Origin: Methanobacterium alkalithermotolerans
GTDB lineage: Archaea; Methanobacteriota; Methanobacteria; Methanobacteriales; Methanobacteriaceae
Length of the DNA stretch: 64,000 bases
Direction of reading: 5' to 3'
NCBI RefSeq assembly: GCF_018141185.1
Contig: NZ_CP058560.1
Span: 1,744,001 to 1,808,000, forward strand
This document shows, one piece after another, positions 54,627-63,152 of this stretch (the first letter of the stretch is position 1; every line of letters begins with the position of its first letter). The notes beneath the pieces are model-generated. The model saw only the letters and a list, made by a program, of their open reading frames with translations, did not search any database and was not told the origin of the DNA. The position numbers and the translations under genes are program-made.

Positions 54627-55658
54627 TTAAGAAATTCGGGCATCCACTACCACTTGCCATTCACCGGGACTGCTGGATTTGACCTTCTTTAATCCTAAAA
54701 TTTCCACATCACGGGGATAAGCTGCCTTTTTTATCCGTGAAATAGCCCTTTTATAATCTGCTGCGAACTCATAATAGTGCAACACTCCTCCTTCTACCAG
54801 GGAATCCACAGCAGTATCTAAAAACTCCCAGGCAAACCCGGGAAGATTCATAATGGTCCGGTCTACTTTTATTTTTTTTACAGATACAATTTCCCTTACA
54901 TCTCCCTCTAAGGGCACTATCTTTCCTTTAAGCTTATTTAACTGGATATTTTTTTTCATGAAGCCTACTGCATCAGGATTGATATCCACGGCATAGATGT
55001 TCACAGTTTTTTTTCGGGCAATTAAAATCGAAAAGGGCCCTACTCCCGCAAACATATCCAGTATTTTTTCTCCCGTCTGTACCTGTGATGCAATTCTATT
55101 TCTCTCCGTAGCCAAACGAGGACTGAAGTATACTTTTTTAATATCCAGTGCCAATCTTGATCCATATTCTTGATGGATGGTGAGTGAATCATCTTCACCA
55201 GCTAAATGTTCCAATTGCCTGGTTCTAATAACTCCTTTAATTTCACTGCTTTTGCGATATACTGCTTTTCTACGGGTGAATTTTAAGGCAGCTTCCCCAA
55301 TAGAATATTTATCATCTTCCAACTCAGCAGGAATCTCCAGGATAACCACATCCCCTATTATATCAAAAGATTTTTTGAGATCTTCTATTTTCTCATCATC
55401 CAGTTTTCCCTGCAGATATTCTTTAATACTTTTAGGGGATCTCTTTAAGGATTCAAATTCCATATTTACGATTTCAATATTACCCCACTTGCTAAGGGGC
55501 AGATTTTCTAAAATATAATCCTCTAACCTTCTATTTAAAGGAATAAAAACAGATTTATCATCGGTCTTAATTTTAAAATCCAGGTCAATCCATTCTTTTA
55601 TTAATAAGAATTTACGTAAATCATTGGCTGATTGTTTAGGTACCTTAAAAGCAAGCAT
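54627..55658 (-). CDS. tRNA (guanine37-N1)-methyltransferase, Trm5-like
   Basis: A class I SAM methyltransferase of about 343 residues in the archaeal Trm5 family. The SAM motif is ILDMFAGVGPFSILIARK, followed by NLPGFAWEFL (the catalytic NLP motif) and the upstream YFSPRLATERNRIA. Trm5 makes m1G37 in tRNA to prevent frameshifting. The frame opens with TTG at 55670, but that codon lies in a TGAGGAAG ribosome binding site for the ATG at 55658, which I use. Monocistronic, convergent with mtnA. Confidence 0.9.
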   Translation of the reverse strand: MLAFKVPKQSANDLRKFLLIKEWIDLDFKIKTDDKSVFIPLNRRLEDYILENLPLSKWGNIEIVNMEFESLKRSPKSIKEYLQGKLDDEKIEDLKKSFDIIGDVVILEIPAELEDDKYSIGEAALKFTRRKAVYRKSSEIKGVIRTRQLEHLAGEDDSLTIHQEYGSRLALDIKKVYFSPRLATERNRIASQVQTGEKILDMFAGVGPFSILIARKKTVNIYAVDINPDAVGFMKKNIQLNKLKGKIVPLEGDVREIVSVKKIKVDRTIMNLPGFAWEFLDTAVDSLVEGGVLHYYEFAADYKRAISRIKKAAYPRDVEILGLKKVKSSSPGEWQVVVDARIS

Positions 55659-55894
55659 AAACTTCCTCAATTAATTTATTTTTTATTTAATTCCCTGATT
55701 ATAATTCAATCTTTTAAAATTAAATATTTACTGAGTAAATTAATTTATTCTGGAATTCTTTTTTTTAGCAATTCCATTTTCACGTTAGGAGTATATATTA
55801 TTATTAGTGCAGGGACTATTATATGATAGCAGATGCTTACTCCTCTTTGAGGAATATTTTTAAATTTAAGTTTTATTATTAAAATGGTGATGAA

Positions 55895-56683
55895 ATGCTT
55901 TATTTTATTGGTTTAGGACTTTATGATGAAAAAGATGTGTCTTTGAAAGGATTGGAGGCATTGAGAAATTCAGATAAGATATATGTGGAATTTTACACTG
56001 CCCGCCTATTTGGAACCACCATATCTTCTTTGGAGGAAATAATGGATCGTAAGGTGGAAATATTAAGTAGAGAACAGGTAGAAGAAGAGGAAATCCCCTT
56101 AAAAAATGCTGAAACTAATAAAGTTGCTTTTTTAAGTGCGGGTGATCCTCTCATTGCTACTACTCATGCCGACATGATGATTGAAGCTAAAAAAAGAGGG
56201 ATAAAAACCCGGGTAATTCATTCTTCTTCTATTCTATCTGCAGCTCCCGGAATATCCGGGTTACAGGCCTATAAATTTGGAAAAGTAACTACTATTCCCT
56301 TCCCGGAGAAAAATTTCTTCCCTCATTCTCCCTACTTACTTATAAAAAATAATCTGGAACAAAATGCCCATACCCTGGTTTTACTGGACATAAGGGCCCA
56401 TGAAGACCGGTACATGACGGTAAATCAAGGCTTAGACTATCTTTTGAAGGTGGAAGATACTCTAAATGAAGGTGTAATTACAAAAAATACTCTGGCGATT
56501 GGTTTAGCAAGAGCGGGATCAGATGAACCAGTAATAAGGGCAGATATTATAAAAAAACTGATTAAAGAAGATTTTGGAGGTCCCCTACACTCCCTGATCA
56601 TTCCGGCCCCACTGCATATTGTAGAGGCAGAATACCTGGTGGCAGTAGCAGGAGCCCCTGAAGATATAATTAACCGAATTTAA
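55895..56683 (+). CDS. dphB: diphthine synthase
   Basis: DphB trimethylates the modified histidine of elongation factor 2 in diphthamide synthesis. The 262-residue tetrapyrrole-methylase fold begins MLYFIGLGLYDEKDVSLKGLEALRNSDKIYVEFYTARLFG, and FLSAGDPLIATTHADMMIEAKKRG and VIHSSSILSAAPGISGLQAYKFG are diagnostic. GGTGATGA precedes the ATG. Neighbours on both strands are translation-related (trm5-like), but the gene appears to have its own promoter. Confidence 0.95.
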   Translation: MLYFIGLGLYDEKDVSLKGLEALRNSDKIYVEFYTARLFGTTISSLEEIMDRKVEILSREQVEEEEIPLKNAETNKVAFLSAGDPLIATTHADMMIEAKKRGIKTRVIHSSSILSAAPGISGLQAYKFGKVTTIPFPEKNFFPHSPYLLIKNNLEQNAHTLVLLDIRAHEDRYMTVNQGLDYLLKVEDTLNEGVITKNTLAIGLARAGSDEPVIRADIIKKLIKEDFGGPLHSLIIPAPLHIVEAEYLVAVAGAPEDIINRI

Positions 56684-56778
56684 GGGGCTTAAATATCAAA
56701 TAATTATTATTTTAATATTTTTCTATAAAAGAATAGGGTTAAAATGAGTACGTTTTAGATAAAAATATCCCGGGTTTT

Positions 56779-56847
56779 AAAAAAAGACATTGATTTAGAA
56801 TAAATTATCCTGAATTTACTCATTTTTCTTCTATATCAATGTCTTTT
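56779..56847 (-). terminator. long inverted repeat and T7 ending the 76-aa gene
   Basis: Arms 56782-56804 and 56825-56847 (23 bases, two mismatches, 20-base loop) give a strong hairpin. On the minus strand seven T follow it at 56779-56785. The right arm is inside the last eight codons of the 56820-57050 gene. Confidence 0.5.
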
Positions 56848-57050
56848 GGAGAATTTTTAACCAGATAATCACATTTTTCAACATTTTGCAATGGTAACAG
56901 GACATAACGGGTTCCTATTTCATGGTGGCTATATACCACTTCAATAAATCCCCGGGATTCATCAATATTTATACTTTCCACCCCGAATTCCCCTTTTTTG
57001 AAATTGTGGATATTTTCATTGGTCATACTAACTTCAATTTTTTCAATCAT
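56820..57050 (-). CDS. hypothetical protein, 76 aa
   Basis: Family not recognised. A small protein with strands IEVSMTNENIHNF, VESINIDESRGFIEVVYSH and YVLLPLQNVEKC, and a charged tail, consistent with a compact beta-rich domain. GGGAG precedes the ATG, which supports translation. Its 3' end overlaps a 23-base inverted repeat that likely ends transcription. It lies between dphB and an ABC transporter operon, both on the other strand. Confidence 0.65.
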   Translation of the reverse strand: MIEKIEVSMTNENIHNFKKGEFGVESINIDESRGFIEVVYSHHEIGTRYVLLPLQNVEKCDYLVKNSPKDIDIEEK

Positions 57051-57298
57051 AAACTCAACTCCCTGTTAAAATATTGTTTTTACTAATTCAAATATTATAC
57101 GAATTTTAAAGAAAAACTAATTGATTCCGGGATGATATTACAAATCCTTATTGGGGTTTAATAAAAATTAATATTAATATAGTAAATAAAATATATTTAG
57201 AACTTAAAATAACTGACATTTATTTACTATTCTTATTTAGAATAGCCAGAATTAGATTATTTTTTAAAATTAGTGATTATGGTACAAGAGGATATAAA

Positions 57299-58240
57299 AT
57301 GGAAGAATACGTTATAGAAGCCCAAAATCTGAGTAAAAATTACAATGGATTTAAGGCGGTAGACGGCCTTAATCTTAAAATCAAAAAAGGAGAGGTTTTT
57401 GGTTTTTTAGGGCCTAATGGTGCTGGTAAAACCACATCCATTAGTATGATGGTAGGACTACTGCAACCCAGCCAGGGAAAAGTCCTGATAAATGGAGTAA
57501 ATGTGGAAAAGGTAGATAAAATAGTTATAGGTATCTGTCCCCAGGAACTGGTTCTATGGGAAAATTTAACCTGTATGGAGAGCCTTAAACTGATGGGAGA
57601 TATGTACGAGGTTCCAGGAGACGTTTTAAAAAAAAGAGCTGAAAAATTACTCCAGGATCTTTTCCTGATGGATAAAGCAGATACAATAGCTTCTAAATTA
57701 TCTGGAGGGATGAAAAGACGTTTAAATCTTGCTTTAGCATTAATACACGCTCCAAATATAGTTGTTTTAGATGAACCTTCTGAGGGCCTTGACCCCCAAT
57801 CAAGAAGGGTTTTATGGAACTTCATCAAATCATTACGGGACAATGAAGGCAAAACTGTAATTCTTACCACCCATCTAATGGATGAAGCCGATAGATTGAG
57901 TGACAGAATAGCCATAATGGATCATGGCAAATTACTTCTTCTGGATACTCCTGCTAATTTGAAAAAACAGATTGGAGAGGGTGATGTGGTGGAAATGAAG
58001 TTAAATGATCCTGAAAAAAATAAAGAGATAATTGAATATCTGGAAAATATGCATTTAATTGAATCTGCCCATGTAATTGATAACCATATCAATATAAGGG
58101 CCCTCAATGCAGTGGCTTTACTTCCTCAAATAATGAGATATATGGAAGACAATAAAATTTCTGTTGCAGATTTATCCATCAGGCAAAATACATTAGAAGA
58201 CGTTTTTATTGAATTAACTGGCACAGGATTGAGAGAATAA
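57299..58240 (+). CDS. ABC transporter ATP-binding protein
   Basis: A 313-residue ATPase of the ABC-2/drug and polysaccharide exporter class. It has Walker A LGPNGAGKTTSIS, Q-loop CPQE, the signature LSGGMKRRLNLALALIHAP, Walker B VVLDEPSEGLDP and the H-loop TTHLMDEA. A C-terminal extension (about 225-313) is typical of DrrA-like exporters. It pairs with the permease whose start overlaps its stop by one base. The substrate is unknown. Confidence 0.93.
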   Translation: MEEYVIEAQNLSKNYNGFKAVDGLNLKIKKGEVFGFLGPNGAGKTTSISMMVGLLQPSQGKVLINGVNVEKVDKIVIGICPQELVLWENLTCMESLKLMGDMYEVPGDVLKKRAEKLLQDLFLMDKADTIASKLSGGMKRRLNLALALIHAPNIVVLDEPSEGLDPQSRRVLWNFIKSLRDNEGKTVILTTHLMDEADRLSDRIAIMDHGKLLLLDTPANLKKQIGEGDVVEMKLNDPEKNKEIIEYLENMHLIESAHVIDNHINIRALNAVALLPQIMRYMEDNKISVADLSIRQNTLEDVFIELTGTGLRE

Positions 58241-59517
58241 TGAAATTTATCAGCATCGCTATTAAAGATTTTAAGGAACTTATAAGAGACCAGAGAGGTC
58301 TTTTCATGATTTTAGGGTTTCCACTATTTTTCATGCTTGTTTTTGGATTCGCATTTGGTGGAATGGGCCAGGAAAATGAACCACATTTACTGGCAGTGGT
58401 AAATTATGACCAGGGGGCCATTTTTCCCTTAACTAATGAAGAAGTAAATTTTGGAAATAATTTTACAGAAGTTCTACAGGATTCAAAATATGAGGATAGT
58501 GACGTTAATCTATTCAATGTTACCGTGACCACGGAATTTGAAGCAGATAGACTCATAAAGAGCCGGGAGGTTGATGCGGCCATCATTATTCCCGAAGACT
58601 TCTCCCAATCCATGGTACAACTTATTAACTCTAATTTAAACCAGCAAAATATCATGGTAATCCCGGAGGGGACAACTAACTCCTCTAATAATTTCACCTC
58701 TGTAATAATTAAGGGAGATACCAGTTTTTCCAACTTTGGGGTTTCTCAGGCTATACTGGTAGGCACCCTCCAACAATTTCAGGAGGAAACGGTTAGTGCC
58801 ATATCAGAAACCATTTCCCCTTCCACAGCCCCATCTGCAGAATCCATAACCACTTCTGTTGAATCAGTGCCCGGTACAGAATCGTTTTCCATGTTTGATT
58901 TTCTGGCCCCGGGAATGATGGTATTTGCCATACTGCTTTTAGCCACCACGGTAGCTGCAGCTTTAAGCAGGGAAGTGGAAACTGGAACCCTGGCCCGCTT
59001 AAAAATGTCCCGGATGCGGTCTTTTGACCTATTATTCGGGGGTTTAATTCCCTGGTCACTGGTTGCTGCAGCTCAAATAGTTATTTTGCTGGTGGTGGCC
59101 ATTATAATGGGCTTCAAATGGCAGGGAGGCTTAAATTCTCTAATACTGGCTATTTTTATTGCAGTAATTGGAGGAATAGCTTCTGTGGCATTGGGAATGA
59201 TCATAGCTGCTTTTGCTAAAAATGATCGTCAGGCGGCCAACTTAGGGACCCTGGTTACAGTACCGGTTAGTTTTTTATCAGGAGCTTTTTTTGCATTGCC
59301 TCCCGTAGTAATTGGAGACTTCCTGGGCCAACAGGTGCAAATATATGATCTGCTTCCATGGACACACACCCTTACTGCTTTAAGGGCAGTATTAACATTT
59401 GGAGAAGGTTTAAATGATATTACATATTCCTTAGGCTGGATGATAGTCCTTACTTTAATCCTGTTTGTTATAGGTGTGGGAATATTTTCCAGAACCCGAT
59501 TAAGTGCAGAAAATTAA
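58240..59517 (+). CDS. ABC-2 type transporter permease
   Basis: A 425-residue membrane protein of the ABC-2 exporter family. One N-terminal helix (about residues 20-42, LFMILGFPLFFMLVFGFAF) is followed by a large extracytosolic loop (about 45-215). About five C-terminal helices come next, including FDFLAPGMMVFAILLLATTVAAALSREVETGTLARLKMS, the family core. It forms a transporter with the upstream ATPase; the overlap of TAA and ATG implies translational coupling. The methyltransferase gene follows after 26 bases and may belong to the operon. Confidence 0.9.
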   Translation: MKFISIAIKDFKELIRDQRGLFMILGFPLFFMLVFGFAFGGMGQENEPHLLAVVNYDQGAIFPLTNEEVNFGNNFTEVLQDSKYEDSDVNLFNVTVTTEFEADRLIKSREVDAAIIIPEDFSQSMVQLINSNLNQQNIMVIPEGTTNSSNNFTSVIIKGDTSFSNFGVSQAILVGTLQQFQEETVSAISETISPSTAPSAESITTSVESVPGTESFSMFDFLAPGMMVFAILLLATTVAAALSREVETGTLARLKMSRMRSFDLLFGGLIPWSLVAAAQIVILLVVAIIMGFKWQGGLNSLILAIFIAVIGGIASVALGMIIAAFAKNDRQAANLGTLVTVPVSFLSGAFFALPPVVIGDFLGQQVQIYDLLPWTHTLTALRAVLTFGEGLNDITYSLGWMIVLTLILFVIGVGIFSRTRLSAEN

Positions 59518-59543
59518 ATCAAATCTCCCTTGGTGATGAGATA

Positions 59544-60122
59544 ATGAAAAAAGAAAAAAATAAACATGTACACCATGGTAAATCCACCCGGGATATACTT
59601 GACCCGGGTCAGGTTCTTTTAAATGTGGGAATAAAACCCGGAGATATTTTTGTAGATGCCGGTTGTGGGGATGGTTTCATCTCTTTAGAGGCATCTAAAA
59701 TGGTGGGTGAAAAGGGAATGGTTTATGCAGTGGATATTCATGATAAGTCCCTTGAATCCCTGGAAAAAGAAATCCAAAACAAAAAGTCAGGTAATATTTC
59801 CCTGCTTTTGGCAGATATAACCCGTAAGTTACCTCTAGAAGATGATAGTGTGGATATCTATTTCATGGCCAATGTGTTCCATGGGCTGGTGTCCAATAAT
59901 GAAGTAACAAATACCATGAAAGAATCATTGAGAATATTAAAACCAGGTGGTATGCTGGCCATAGTTGATTTTAAAAAAGTTAAAAACACACCAGGCCCAC
60001 CTTTAGAGGTACGTTTAGAACCAGAGGAAATAGTGGAAACCCTCCTCTCCTGCCAACTACAAGAACCAAAAATAATTGACACCGGACCCTATCATTATCT
60101 GGTTTTAGCATCAAGCAGATAA
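59544..60122 (+). CDS. class I SAM-dependent methyltransferase
   Basis: A 192-residue Rossmann-fold methyltransferase: motif I VDAGCGDGFISLEA, an acidic residue in YAVDIHDKSLE that binds the ribose, and SVDIYFMANVFHGL. The protein starts with HVHHGKSTRDILDPGQVLLNVGIKPGD, as in UbiE/menG-like or small-molecule methyltransferases, so the substrate is open. GGTGATGAG precedes the ATG. It is the last gene of the ABC transporter unit, suggesting that it modifies or resists the exported compound, which is inference. Confidence 0.88.
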   Translation: MKKEKNKHVHHGKSTRDILDPGQVLLNVGIKPGDIFVDAGCGDGFISLEASKMVGEKGMVYAVDIHDKSLESLEKEIQNKKSGNISLLLADITRKLPLEDDSVDIYFMANVFHGLVSNNEVTNTMKESLRILKPGGMLAIVDFKKVKNTPGPPLEVRLEPEEIVETLLSCQLQEPKIIDTGPYHYLVLASSR

Positions 60123-60178
60123 TTAGTCAGGGCACGCGCCATTCAATTTATTTAGCCTAATTTAATTTTAAACATAGG

Positions 60179-60931
60179 TCAATGAATAGGAGTGTATTTT
60201 TCTAAAAATGATATATACTCCTTATCTAAAATTCTAAGGGTGGACATAATAGCCGGGGATGAACAGGATCGCTGCTCCACCAAATTACGCAGGGTACCAT
60301 TTTTAATATTTTCATAAATTTCTTTTATAACCAGGTCCAGGCTTTTTTTATTATATTCTATCAATTCTTCAGTATTTAATTCCATTAAGGGATACTTTTC
60401 AAGATTGTAAGAGGCACTGGGAGTCATTATGATATTTAAATAACCATAAAATTCACATACCGAATCTGAAAACAGGTCTAAACCCATATATGCCAGTAAT
60501 GGTAAAAAGGAAGTATCTGCAAATGGCAGGCATAATGCGGTGTTAGGGCTAACAGCTTCCCTTAAACTGGTCACCATTTTTACCAGATCCCGGGGTCTTT
60601 GCAATAATTCATCAGAATTGGCTATTAAAAGTGCATTAAACCCCATTTCTTCCAGTTTTTTTGCACATTCTATCCTCAAATCAACATATTTTGATCCATG
60701 GACCACTGCAAATTCTTCTTCGCAATTACCGGCCTTTTTTAATGTTTCTTCCACAGACCACTTTGCCAGATCCCGGGGAACCTCATAAGGCATGGCTTCG
60801 TCTTCACAAAGTGAGATGGATTCCAGGGGTAAAACAGCAGGGGTGGTTAGTTCACCATAGATACCTGCTCTACCTGGCCCGTCATGAATCTTTATTTCTA
60901 ACATACTTTTTTTCATAAGTTCTACTTCCAT
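60179..60931 (-). CDS. TGT-like (archaeosine tRNA-ribosyltransferase-related) protein, degenerate active site
   Basis: A 250-residue protein that resembles the C-terminal half of tRNA-guanine transglycosylase or ArcS. AVVHGSKYVDLRIECAKKLEEMGFNALLIA and MGLDLFSDSVCEFYGYLNIIMTP correspond to the GxDLFDSAxYAxxAxxxRYMT region of archaeal TGT. The catalytic aspartate of FDSA aligns with serine (F-S-D-S). The CxCxxC zinc site and the PUA domain are absent. It may therefore be a degenerate partner or an ArcS-type enzyme fragment, not an active TGT. An internal ATG at 60916 behind GGAAG is an alternative start. Confidence 0.65.
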   Translation of the reverse strand: MEVELMKKSMLEIKIHDGPGRAGIYGELTTPAVLPLESISLCEDEAMPYEVPRDLAKWSVEETLKKAGNCEEEFAVVHGSKYVDLRIECAKKLEEMGFNALLIANSDELLQRPRDLVKMVTSLREAVSPNTALCLPFADTSFLPLLAYMGLDLFSDSVCEFYGYLNIIMTPSASYNLEKYPLMELNTEELIEYNKKSLDLVIKEIYENIKNGTLRNLVEQRSCSSPAIMSTLRILDKEYISFLEKYTPIH

Positions 60932-61049
60932 GGTAAATTATGGGCATTGGTAGTTATATAATAAATCTTATAAATTCTTAATTTATCTAATTTTTAGTTT
61001 GAATATATATGGGGAGAACGATATCTATATTTTTGATTAAAACCACAAG

Positions 61050-61070
61050 GTGTAACCTAAAACCTTACAC
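61050..61070. promoter_or_regulatory. dyad GTGTAA-N9-TTACAC upstream of hdrCB
   Basis: A perfect six-base inverted repeat with a nine-base spacer lies about 20-40 bases upstream of the hdrCB TATA box. The size fits a dimeric regulator operator; the factor is unknown. The rest of 60932-61049 shows nothing but AT-rich sequence. Confidence 0.45.
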
Positions 61071-61090
61071 TACGCGAAATTTTCACAACC

Positions 61091-61098
61091 TTTATATA
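61091..61098 (+). promoter_or_regulatory. TATA box of hdrCB
   Basis: TTTATATA at 61091-61098 with GAAATTTT upstream as a BRE-like element is a strong archaeal promoter. It predicts a start near 61118-61124 and a leader of about 50 bases before the upstream ATG at 61173. Confidence 0.55.
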
Positions 61099-61172
61099 CC
61101 TACTTAAAGTACAGTCTAATAAGAGAATCTGAGGTTTATGTAAACCAGTGATGTTTCAAGGTGTGAACAATA

Positions 61173-62150
61173 ATGTCTGTATTAAAACGCCTTAAAAACT
61201 TCTTAAGTGGGGAAAAAGAAGAGTCAACCGAGGAGAAAAAAACAGAATCTCCTGAATCTAAAGTTTCTAATACTTCCCAGGTTGCTAAGGATAAAACTCC
61301 TGAAGCTGCTGAAGTTTCCACTAAAAAGGATGAAGTTCCTGATAAGGTGGAGGAAGTAAAAGTTGCTGAAGTTTCCACTAAAAAGGATGAAGTTCCTGAT
61401 AAGGTGGAGGAAGTAAAAGCTGAAACTACTGAAACTGAAACTGCAGAGGATAGTTCTTCTTTAAAAGAGGAACCAACTGAAAAACCTGCAGATGAAGTGG
61501 AAAGTGTGGAAGAAACTGAAGAAACCTCTGAAGATGAACTCGAACCCCAAAATGTAACTGATGAAAAACCAAAACTGGAAAGGAGTGAGAAGATGACTCT
61601 ACTTGACCGAGATGAAAACTTATTAAAAAGAGAAGATATCGATAAAGAATTTTCCCAGGAAATCAAAGAAGCTGGAGGAGACAGTTTAGAATACTGTTTC
61701 CAGTGTGGTACCTGTACTGGTTCCTGTCCTTCCGGAAGGAGAACTCCTTACCGTGTCAGGCAAATTATTAGAAAAACCAACATGGGATTAAAAGACGAAG
61801 TAATGGCTGACCCTAACTTGTGGATGTGTACCACCTGCTATGCCTGTCAGGAAAGATGCCCCCGGAAAATTAAAATTGTGGATGTAGTTAAGCTGGCCCG
61901 TAACCATGCGGCCCAGGCTGGATTTATGGCACCTGCTCACAAAATGACCGGATCATTTGTAATAAAAACCGGACACGGTGTACCTATCAACGATGCCACC
62001 ATGGAATTAAGAAAAAGAGTAGGTCTGGGAGAATTACCACCAACCACTCACCAGTTCCCGGGAGCATTAGAAGAAGTTCAAACCATCTTAAAAGCAACTG
62101 GCTTCGATTCCTTAATTGGATACAATTGGGAAACCGGAGAACTAGAATAA
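61173..62150 (+). CDS. hdrC: CoB-CoM heterodisulfide reductase subunit C with acidic N-terminal extension
   Basis: HdrC holds two [4Fe-4S] clusters that pass electrons to HdrB for reduction of CoM-S-S-CoB. The conserved 185-residue protein occupies residues 141-325, starting MTLLDRDENLLKREDIDKEF, with YCFQCGTCTGSCPSGRR and WMCTTCYACQERCP. Before it is an in-frame 140-residue extension: an amphipathic helix (MSVLKRLKNFLSG), then Glu/Lys/Thr-rich sequence with two perfect copies of VSTKKDEVPDKVEEVK. Both starts have ribosome binding sites: AAGGTG before 61173 and AAAGGAGTG before the ATG at 61593. The short form equals the length I know for the Methanothermobacter protein, so two products are possible. 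Confidence 0.9.
   Translation: MSVLKRLKNFLSGEKEESTEEKKTESPESKVSNTSQVAKDKTPEAAEVSTKKDEVPDKVEEVKVAEVSTKKDEVPDKVEEVKAETTETETAEDSSSLKEEPTEKPADEVESVEETEETSEDELEPQNVTDEKPKLERSEKMTLLDRDENLLKREDIDKEFSQEIKEAGGDSLEYCFQCGTCTGSCPSGRRTPYRVRQIIRKTNMGLKDEVMADPNLWMCTTCYACQERCPRKIKIVDVVKLARNHAAQAGFMAPAHKMTGSFVIKTGHGVPINDATMELRKRVGLGELPPTTHQFPGALEEVQTILKATGFDSLIGYNWETGELE
61308..61418 (+). repeat. perfect 54-base tandem repeat (period 57) inside the hdrC extension
   Basis: Copies at 61308-61361 and 61365-61418 are identical base for base, with period 57, encoding A-E-V-S-T-K-K-D-E-V-P-D-K-V-E-E-V-K twice. Identity at synonymous positions suggests a recent duplication. Confidence 0.9.
61593..62150 (+). other. 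internal start and ribosome binding site for the 185-residue core HdrC
   Basis: AAAGGAGTG at 61580-61588 lies four bases before the in-frame ATG at 61593. From here the product is 185 residues, the normal HdrC length, without the acidic extension. This site could give a second, shorter HdrC or be the only true start. Confidence 0.6.
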
Positions 62151-62172
62151 ATAACCTTAAGGAGGATCAAAA

Positions 62173-63087
62173 ATGGAAATCGCATACTTCTTAGGATGTA
62201 TCATGAATAACCGATACCCTGGTATTGAAAAAGCTACTCGAATTTTATTTGATAAATTGGATATTGATTTAAAGGACATGGAAGGCGCATCTTGCTGCCC
62301 TGCTCCTGGTGTATTTGGTTCCTTTGATAAAACTACCTGGGCTGCTATTGCAGCTAGAAACATAACCATTGCAGAAGACATGGGTGCAGACATCATGACT
62401 GAATGTAATGGTTGTTTTGGTTCACTCTTTGAAACCAACCACATGTTAAAAGAAGACGAGGAAATGAAAGAAAAGATTAACACCATCCTGGCTGAAACCG
62501 ATAGGGAATTCAAAGGTGATGTTAATGTAAGACACTTTGCAGAAGTGCTCTACAATGATGTGGGATTGGAAAAACTCTCAGAATTAGTTGACCAGCCTTT
62601 AAACTTAAATGTAGCAGTACACTATGGTTGCCACTTCCTCAAGCCAAGCGATGAAATCAAAATCGACAACCCGGAAAAACCTACCATTCTGGATGAAATA
62701 GTAGAAGCAACCGGTGCCAAATCAGTTCCCTACAAGGACAAAATGATGTGCTGCGGTGCTGGTGGGGGAGTAAGATCCCGGGATCTGGATGTTGCTCTGG
62801 ATTTCACCCGAGAAAAACTAACCAACATGAAAGAAGCAGGTGTAGATGCAATAGTAAATGTTTGTCCTTTCTGCCACTTACAATTTGACGTGGGACAAAT
62901 GGAGATTAAAAATAAAATAGGTGATGATTTCGACATACCTGTTTTCCATTTAGCTCAACTACTAGGTCTGGCCATGGGATTAGCTGGTGACGAATTAACT
63001 CTGGACTCACATCAGATATGTACTGACGATGCAGTCAAAAAATGTCTGGACTTCTCAGAGTTAGATGTAATCACTGGAGGAGAATAA
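62173..63087 (+). CDS. hdrB: CoB-CoM heterodisulfide reductase subunit B
   Basis: HdrB contains the catalytic non-cubane [4Fe-4S] clusters that split CoM-S-S-CoB. The 304 residues include two CCG domains: C-x-C-C-type SCCPAPGVFGS with CNGCFGSLFET, and HYGCHFLKPSDE with MCCGAGGGVRSRDLD and CPFCHLQFD. AAGGAGG precedes the ATG, 22 bases after hdrC. HdrA and the hydrogenase MvhADG are not in the window, as in related genomes where hdrA is unlinked from hdrCB. The product joins the cytosolic Hdr-Mvh electron-bifurcating complex. Confidence 0.96.
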   Translation: MEIAYFLGCIMNNRYPGIEKATRILFDKLDIDLKDMEGASCCPAPGVFGSFDKTTWAAIAARNITIAEDMGADIMTECNGCFGSLFETNHMLKEDEEMKEKINTILAETDREFKGDVNVRHFAEVLYNDVGLEKLSELVDQPLNLNVAVHYGCHFLKPSDEIKIDNPEKPTILDEIVEATGAKSVPYKDKMMCCGAGGGVRSRDLDVALDFTREKLTNMKEAGVDAIVNVCPFCHLQFDVGQMEIKNKIGDDFDIPVFHLAQLLGLAMGLAGDELTLDSHQICTDDAVKKCLDFSELDVITGGE

Positions 63088-63152
63088 TTCTCCTACCTTT
63101 TATTTTTTTAAATAATTTTTTCTAAAAAAACCAACATATAAGGGGTGTTTCT

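Noticed and set aside
61136..61666. Long serine-rich open frame on the minus strand opposite the hdrC extension
   Set aside because: It is the antisense shadow of the Glu/Lys/Thr codons of the hdrC extension and has no ribosome binding site or recognisable domain.
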